From NCBI GenBank assembly GCA_947476195.1, contig CANJPT010000006.1:16019-80018 (forward strand): 64,000 bases of DNA. The letters run 5' to 3'. Within the stretch, counting starts at the first letter, position 1, and every line of letters begins with the position of its first letter. Below the pieces are notes generated by a model. It was given only the letters and a program-made list of their open reading frames with translations. It did no database searches and had not been told where the DNA came from. The position numbers and the translations under genes were made by a program. This stretch comes from Lewinellaceae bacterium (GTDB taxonomy: Bacteria; Bacteroidota; Bacteroidia; Chitinophagales; Saprospiraceae). Below are positions 60,935 through 64,000 of this stretch, one piece after another.

Positions 60935-61966
60935 TTATCTGGGCACTTCAATATTTTTAACGATATCATCTAAAACCTCCTTCGTCGTATACCCTTCCAT
61001 CTCCCGTTCCGGCGTCAGGATTACGCGGTGATTGAGTACAGGAAAGGATACATAACGGATATCGTCGGGGGTTACAAAGTTGCGGCCGGAGATGGCGGCC
61101 ACGGCTTTCGAGGCTTTCATGAGCGACAACGAAGCGCGTGGACTGGCTCCGAGGAAAAGATCTGCGTTGCTACGGGTGCTGTGTACGATTGCAGCGATAT
61201 AGTCCAGGAGCTCTTCGCGTATATATACCTGCTCGATGATACGCTGACAATCTGCGATTTCTTCAGGAGATAGGACCGGCTTAACTGTTTCGCGCAGTAC
61301 TCCGGAAAAGTCATTTCTAAAGCGGCGGAGGATGGTTTGTTCCTCTGCAAGGCTGGGGTAGGAGAGGATCACTTTGAACAGGAAGCGGTCGAGTTGGGCT
61401 TCCGGAAGTTTGTAGGTACCCTCTTGTTCGATCGGATTTTGCGTAGCCACGACAAAAAACGGCTCAGACATTGGATAGGTAGTGCCATCCACGGTCACCT
61501 GTCGCTCTTCCATGACCTCAAACAAGGAGGCCTGGGTCTTTGCCGGGGCGCGGTTGATCTCATCGATCAAAACAATATTGGAGAAGATCGGTCCGGCTTT
61601 AAAATTAAAATCCGAAGCTTTCATGTTGAACACCGGGGTACCCACTACGTCGGCGGGCATAAGGTCGGGCGTAAACTGAATGCGGCTGAATTCAGTATGC
61701 AGCGTACGGGCCAAAAGCTTGGCGGTCAGGGTCTTAGCAATGCCCGGAACGCCCTCTAAAAGCACATGACCACCAGTAAAAAGGGCCACGAGCAGCAGTT
61801 CGAGCATATCTTCCTGTCCGACGATGACCTGACCAATTTCGGCTTTTACGCGTTCAGCACGAATCATTACAGGGTTAACGTCCAGTTGTGGAGGGGCTGC
61901 CGGAGAAGGGGTTTCCTCCAATTGGCTTTCAAATTCTTCCGGACGGAGTTGTTCGTTGTCGGTCAT
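60935..61966 (-). CDS. MoxR family AAA+ ATPase
   Basis: 343 aa. Walker A GGHVLLEGVPGIAKT, Walker B IVLIDEINRAPAKTQ, sensor 1 FFVVATQNPIEQEGTYKLPEAQLDRF, sensor 2 region ASPRASLSLMKASKAVA. MoxR ATPases act as chaperones in maturation of enzyme complexes, usually beside DUF58 and VWA genes; none is adjacent here, although a DUF4350 gene lies 15 kb away. The first ~30 residues are acidic and Pro-rich. The -7 box at 61992-61999 supports the start at 61966. Confidence 0.94.
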   Translation of the reverse strand: MTDNEQLRPEEFESQLEETPSPAAPPQLDVNPVMIRAERVKAEIGQVIVGQEDMLELLLVALFTGGHVLLEGVPGIAKTLTAKLLARTLHTEFSRIQFTPDLMPADVVGTPVFNMKASDFNFKAGPIFSNIVLIDEINRAPAKTQASLFEVMEERQVTVDGTTYPMSEPFFVVATQNPIEQEGTYKLPEAQLDRFLFKVILSYPSLAEEQTILRRFRNDFSGVLRETVKPVLSPEEIADCQRIIEQVYIREELLDYIAAIVHSTRSNADLFLGASPRASLSLMKASKAVAAISGRNFVTPDDIRYVSFPVLNHRVILTPEREMEGYTTKEVLDDIVKNIEVPR

Positions 61967-61991
61967 TTTTTCCTGATTGTGATTCGTAGCA

Positions 61992-61999
61992 CAAAGGTA
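61992..61999 (-). promoter_or_regulatory. MoxR gene -7 box TACCTTTG
   Basis: The plus strand CAAAGGTA reads TACCTTTG on the coding strand, 26 nt upstream of the ATG. No clear -33 element was seen. Confidence 0.5.
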
Positions 62000-62106
62000 A
62001 CATTAGGGAAACGTCTCCTAAGCTTGTTTTTTCCCACCTTTGCTACTCAATTCTTTTTATACTGCAAGTAGTGCCCTAATGGTGTGGCTTCGCTTGAATC
62101 TTAAAA

Positions 62107-63762
62107 ATGTTTATTATGAGGCTTTTACAATCGCTTATTATCCTCTTATATGCCGCAAATACGGCCGAGGCTCAAAAAGTCACCCCCACTAAGCCCAAGA
62201 TCGTTGTGGGAATTGTCGTGGATCAGATGCGTTATGATTATCTCTACAGGTACCAGAGCTATTACGGTCCAGGCGGATTCAATCGGTTGCTTGAAAGTGG
62301 CTTCTCCTGTGAAAATACCCATTTCAATTACGTCCCAACCTACACTGGACCTGGTCATGCAGCTATTTACACCGGTACAACGCCTTCGCTCAATGGCATC
62401 ATTGGCAACGATTGGTGGGATTCTGAGCTCCAAACAATCCGATACTGCACAGCCGACAAACGTTTCAAGGTAGTGGGAGGGACTGCAAAAACAGCACCCG
62501 AAGTAGGCCAGCAATCCCCAGTAGCCTTGCTTTCCAGTACCATCACTGATGAGCTTCGACTGAGCAATAATTTCCGCTCAAAAGTGGCTTCAGTATGTCT
62601 TAAAGATCGTGGAGGTATTCTTCCGGCTGGGCATATTCCCAACGCTTGTTATTGGTTTGATGACGCTTCGGGCAATTGGATTACTTCTACCTATTATCCG
62701 GACTCGCTTGGACTCCCCAAATGGGTGGTCGATTACAATGCGCGGCGCTGGCCTGATACCTTCCTCAACAAAACTTGGGAAATAGGCCATGTAGCTACAG
62801 AGAGTTTTGCCAATTGGGATTTTGGCGGAAATTATACCAATATGAAAGGTGGTTTTCCGCACGATTTTGCCGCTGCACGGGCAAAAGGAAGCTATGGGGT
62901 TTTGCGTTTCACCCCGTATGGCAACACGCTCGTGACCAATTTTGCCATGAAAACCATCGAAGGCATGGAGCTGGGTGCCGATGAATGGCCTGATTTTTTA
63001 TGCGTCAGTTATTCTTCGACAGACTATTGTGCGCATCAGTTTGGCATCCATTCGGAGGAAACAGAGGATATGTATGTCAGAATGGACCGTGAACTGACGC
63101 GCTTTTTTGACTATTTGGATCGAAAATTTGGAAAAGACAATGTGCTGATCTTCCTTACGGCAGACCATGGAGGTGCCGAAACACCAGCAAATTTGAACCA
63201 GTTGCGCATTCCGGCAGGTGTTTTTGCCGAAAGCCTATTGGAGGATAGGTTAGAAAAGTCCCTGGCCCAATCGTTTGGCGTAACCGGGAATTTTATCCTG
63301 GCCATTGATAACCAACAGATCTATCTCAATCGGGAGGTACTTGCAGGTTTCAACCTGAAGCCTGAGGCTGTAGAGGCTGTTATCATCGACCAAATCCGCG
63401 GGTTGCCTGGGATATACGATGTGCTCACGCGGCAGGAACTAGCACTTTTGCCTGCCGAATATCCGTTCATCAGCGAGTTGCGTCGGGGCATTCATCCACG
63501 CCGGTCTGGCGACATTATTTACCTGCTTGACCCTGCCTGGCATTCAGATGATAAGCTTTTCGGCACAGGCGGTACGACCCATGGTTCACCTTTCCCTTAC
63601 GATACCCACGTGCCATTGCTTTGGTACGGCTGGCAAATAGGATCTGGAAAGACCCTTAAGCCCGTGAGTATCACGGATATCGCACCGACCCTGGCTGCGA
63701 TGTTGCATATCATGGAGCCGAATGCAAGTACTGGTAAGGTCATTGAAGATGTGATGCACTGA
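62107..63762 (+). CDS. PafA-type alkaline phosphatase / phosphodiesterase superfamily protein
   Basis: 551 aa with a signal peptide (RLLQSLIILLYAANTAEAQ); the start is ATG 62107 or 62116. Alkaline phosphatase superfamily: KIVVGIVVDQMRYDYLYRY (metal Asp), the catalytic Thr in PTYTGPGHAAIYTGTTPSLNGI, SYSSTDYCAHQFG, FLTADHGGAETP, and GTTHGSPFPYDTHVPLLWYG with the last zinc His. The Thr nucleophile and DQMRYD match PafA, the main phosphate-irrepressible periplasmic phosphatase of Bacteroidota. It hydrolyses phosphomonoesters to supply phosphate. A CACCTTTG box lies at 62036-62043, one base off the -7 consensus. Confidence 0.93.
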   Translation: MFIMRLLQSLIILLYAANTAEAQKVTPTKPKIVVGIVVDQMRYDYLYRYQSYYGPGGFNRLLESGFSCENTHFNYVPTYTGPGHAAIYTGTTPSLNGIIGNDWWDSELQTIRYCTADKRFKVVGGTAKTAPEVGQQSPVALLSSTITDELRLSNNFRSKVASVCLKDRGGILPAGHIPNACYWFDDASGNWITSTYYPDSLGLPKWVVDYNARRWPDTFLNKTWEIGHVATESFANWDFGGNYTNMKGGFPHDFAAARAKGSYGVLRFTPYGNTLVTNFAMKTIEGMELGADEWPDFLCVSYSSTDYCAHQFGIHSEETEDMYVRMDRELTRFFDYLDRKFGKDNVLIFLTADHGGAETPANLNQLRIPAGVFAESLLEDRLEKSLAQSFGVTGNFILAIDNQQIYLNREVLAGFNLKPEAVEAVIIDQIRGLPGIYDVLTRQELALLPAEYPFISELRRGIHPRRSGDIIYLLDPAWHSDDKLFGTGGTTHGSPFPYDTHVPLLWYGWQIGSGKTLKPVSITDIAPTLAAMLHIMEPNASTGKVIEDVMH

Positions 63763-63852
63763 TAGACAGAAATTTCAATCTAAACCCACTCCAGAAACGT
63801 TGATTTAGGGAAAGGATAACAAAGCAGCGTAAGGCCCATCCTGTTTATAAAC

Positions 63853-63983
63853 AAAAAAAAACGCGGCGCTCGTTTGCGCCGCGTTCGGATTTCCCGTATA
63901 TAATCTCATGAAAAGTTTCAGAATCAGTGGTTAATAATTTTTGCCGCTCCTTTCGTTTCTGCTACCGCTTTCTCTTATTAACA
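63853..63983 (-). ncRNA. Candidate small RNA with intrinsic terminator at the right edge
   Basis: On the minus strand, CACTTTTG (plus 63987-63994, one base off TAnnTTTG) is followed by GTTAATAA (plus 63975-63982), which pairs perfectly with TTATTAAC (plus 63930-63937). The unit ends at a perfect 10-bp GC-rich stem AACGCGGCGC/GCGCCGCGTT (63860-63885) followed by a run of nine U. No coding frame with an ATG lies inside. This would give a structured RNA of about 130 nt. The window ends just upstream, so it could instead be the 3' end of a longer transcript. Confidence 0.4.
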
Positions 63984-64000
63984 GTACAAAAGTGCGGCGG

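Noticed and set aside
63930..64000. C-terminus of a protein entering from the right (for example RESGSRNERSGKNY)
   Set aside because: The frame is too short to judge and the same DNA has a promoter-like box and a closed stem; kept only as an alternative to the small RNA.
1..64000. rRNA and tRNA genes
   Set aside because: No 16S/23S/5S core sequences and no cloverleaf with a T-arm GGTTCRA motif in a gene-free gap were recognised by eye.

Overview
The window is a typical stretch of Bacteroidota chromosome, most likely from a gliding, Saprospiria-like lineage (family level is a guess). The evidence is two proteins with type IX secretion (T9SS) C-terminal sorting domains, SprB-type repeats, the gliding lipoproteins GldB and GldH, a TonB receptor with a carboxypeptidase-like N-terminal domain, DUF3857, DUF2851 and DUF4350 family proteins, almost no Shine-Dalgarno sequences, and a repeated TAnnTTTG -7 box upstream of many genes. 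No rRNA, tRNA, CRISPR array, prophage or intact insertion sequence was seen.

Layout. 1-4.4 kb: the 3' part of a huge SprB-repeat adhesin. 4.4-8.6 kb: palindromes, a broken VapBC-like toxin-antitoxin locus, polA, and a compact REP-associated transposase (RAYT) cassette squeezed between polA and a convergent DEAD-box helicase gene. 10-16.8 kb: recJ, an AraC-type regulator with a modified N-terminal sensor, a YtxH protein, gldB, a giant GGTCATT/AATGACC inverted repeat, and aconitase. 16.9-18.1 kb: the decayed remains of an ABC transporter fused to an M1 peptidase. 18.4-28.2 kb: a CHRD-domain T9SS cargo, a glycosyltransferase, an Rpn-like nuclease, an SPFH protein, an M1 peptidase and a TonB-dependent receptor. 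28.3-33.3 kb: an outer-membrane biogenesis cluster (lipoprotein chaperone, SurA-like PPIase, BamA). 33.5-35.5 kb: an ECF sigma factor and its probable membrane partner. 35.6-39.5 kb: two tandem DUF3857 paralogues, each broken by one in-frame stop codon. 40-51.4 kb: a GH73 glucosaminidase, rsmG, a membrane protein that looks like a degenerate sigma factor fused to TPRs, a DUF2851 protein, a DUF4350-thiL-flippase-like cluster, a lipoprotein hydrolase, a flavin reductase and an ATP-grasp enzyme. 51.8-64 kb: a TonB-C-like secreted protein, glycogen phosphorylase, two OmpA/SPOR proteins, ruvA, gldH, a PmtA-like methyltransferase, a YhcG nuclease remnant, a GNAT, a MoxR ATPase, a PafA-type phosphatase, and a candidate small RNA at the right edge.

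Taken together, most genes serve the cell envelope: OMP assembly, gliding/T9SS, peptidoglycan and outer-membrane anchoring, and TonB uptake. Core DNA metabolism (polA, recJ, ruvA) and central carbon metabolism (aconitase, glgP) are interspersed. Signs of decay recur: the VapBC remnant, the ABC/M1 ruin, the two DUF3857 genes with nonsense codons, and the YhcG fragment. At least five convergent or terminal gene ends have their stop codon inside a palindrome arm.

The strongest leads are: (1) a sigma-70-like domain joined through one membrane helix to a TPR domain (41630-42877); (2) paired single nonsense codons in the DUF3857 tandem; (3) the 834-bp RAYT cassette with 12-bp terminal inverted repeats and a perfect 45-bp inverted repeat; (4) the roughly 320-bp tandem-plus-inverted GGTCATT repeat between gldB and aconitase. 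All calls come from reading the sequence by eye; no database search was run.
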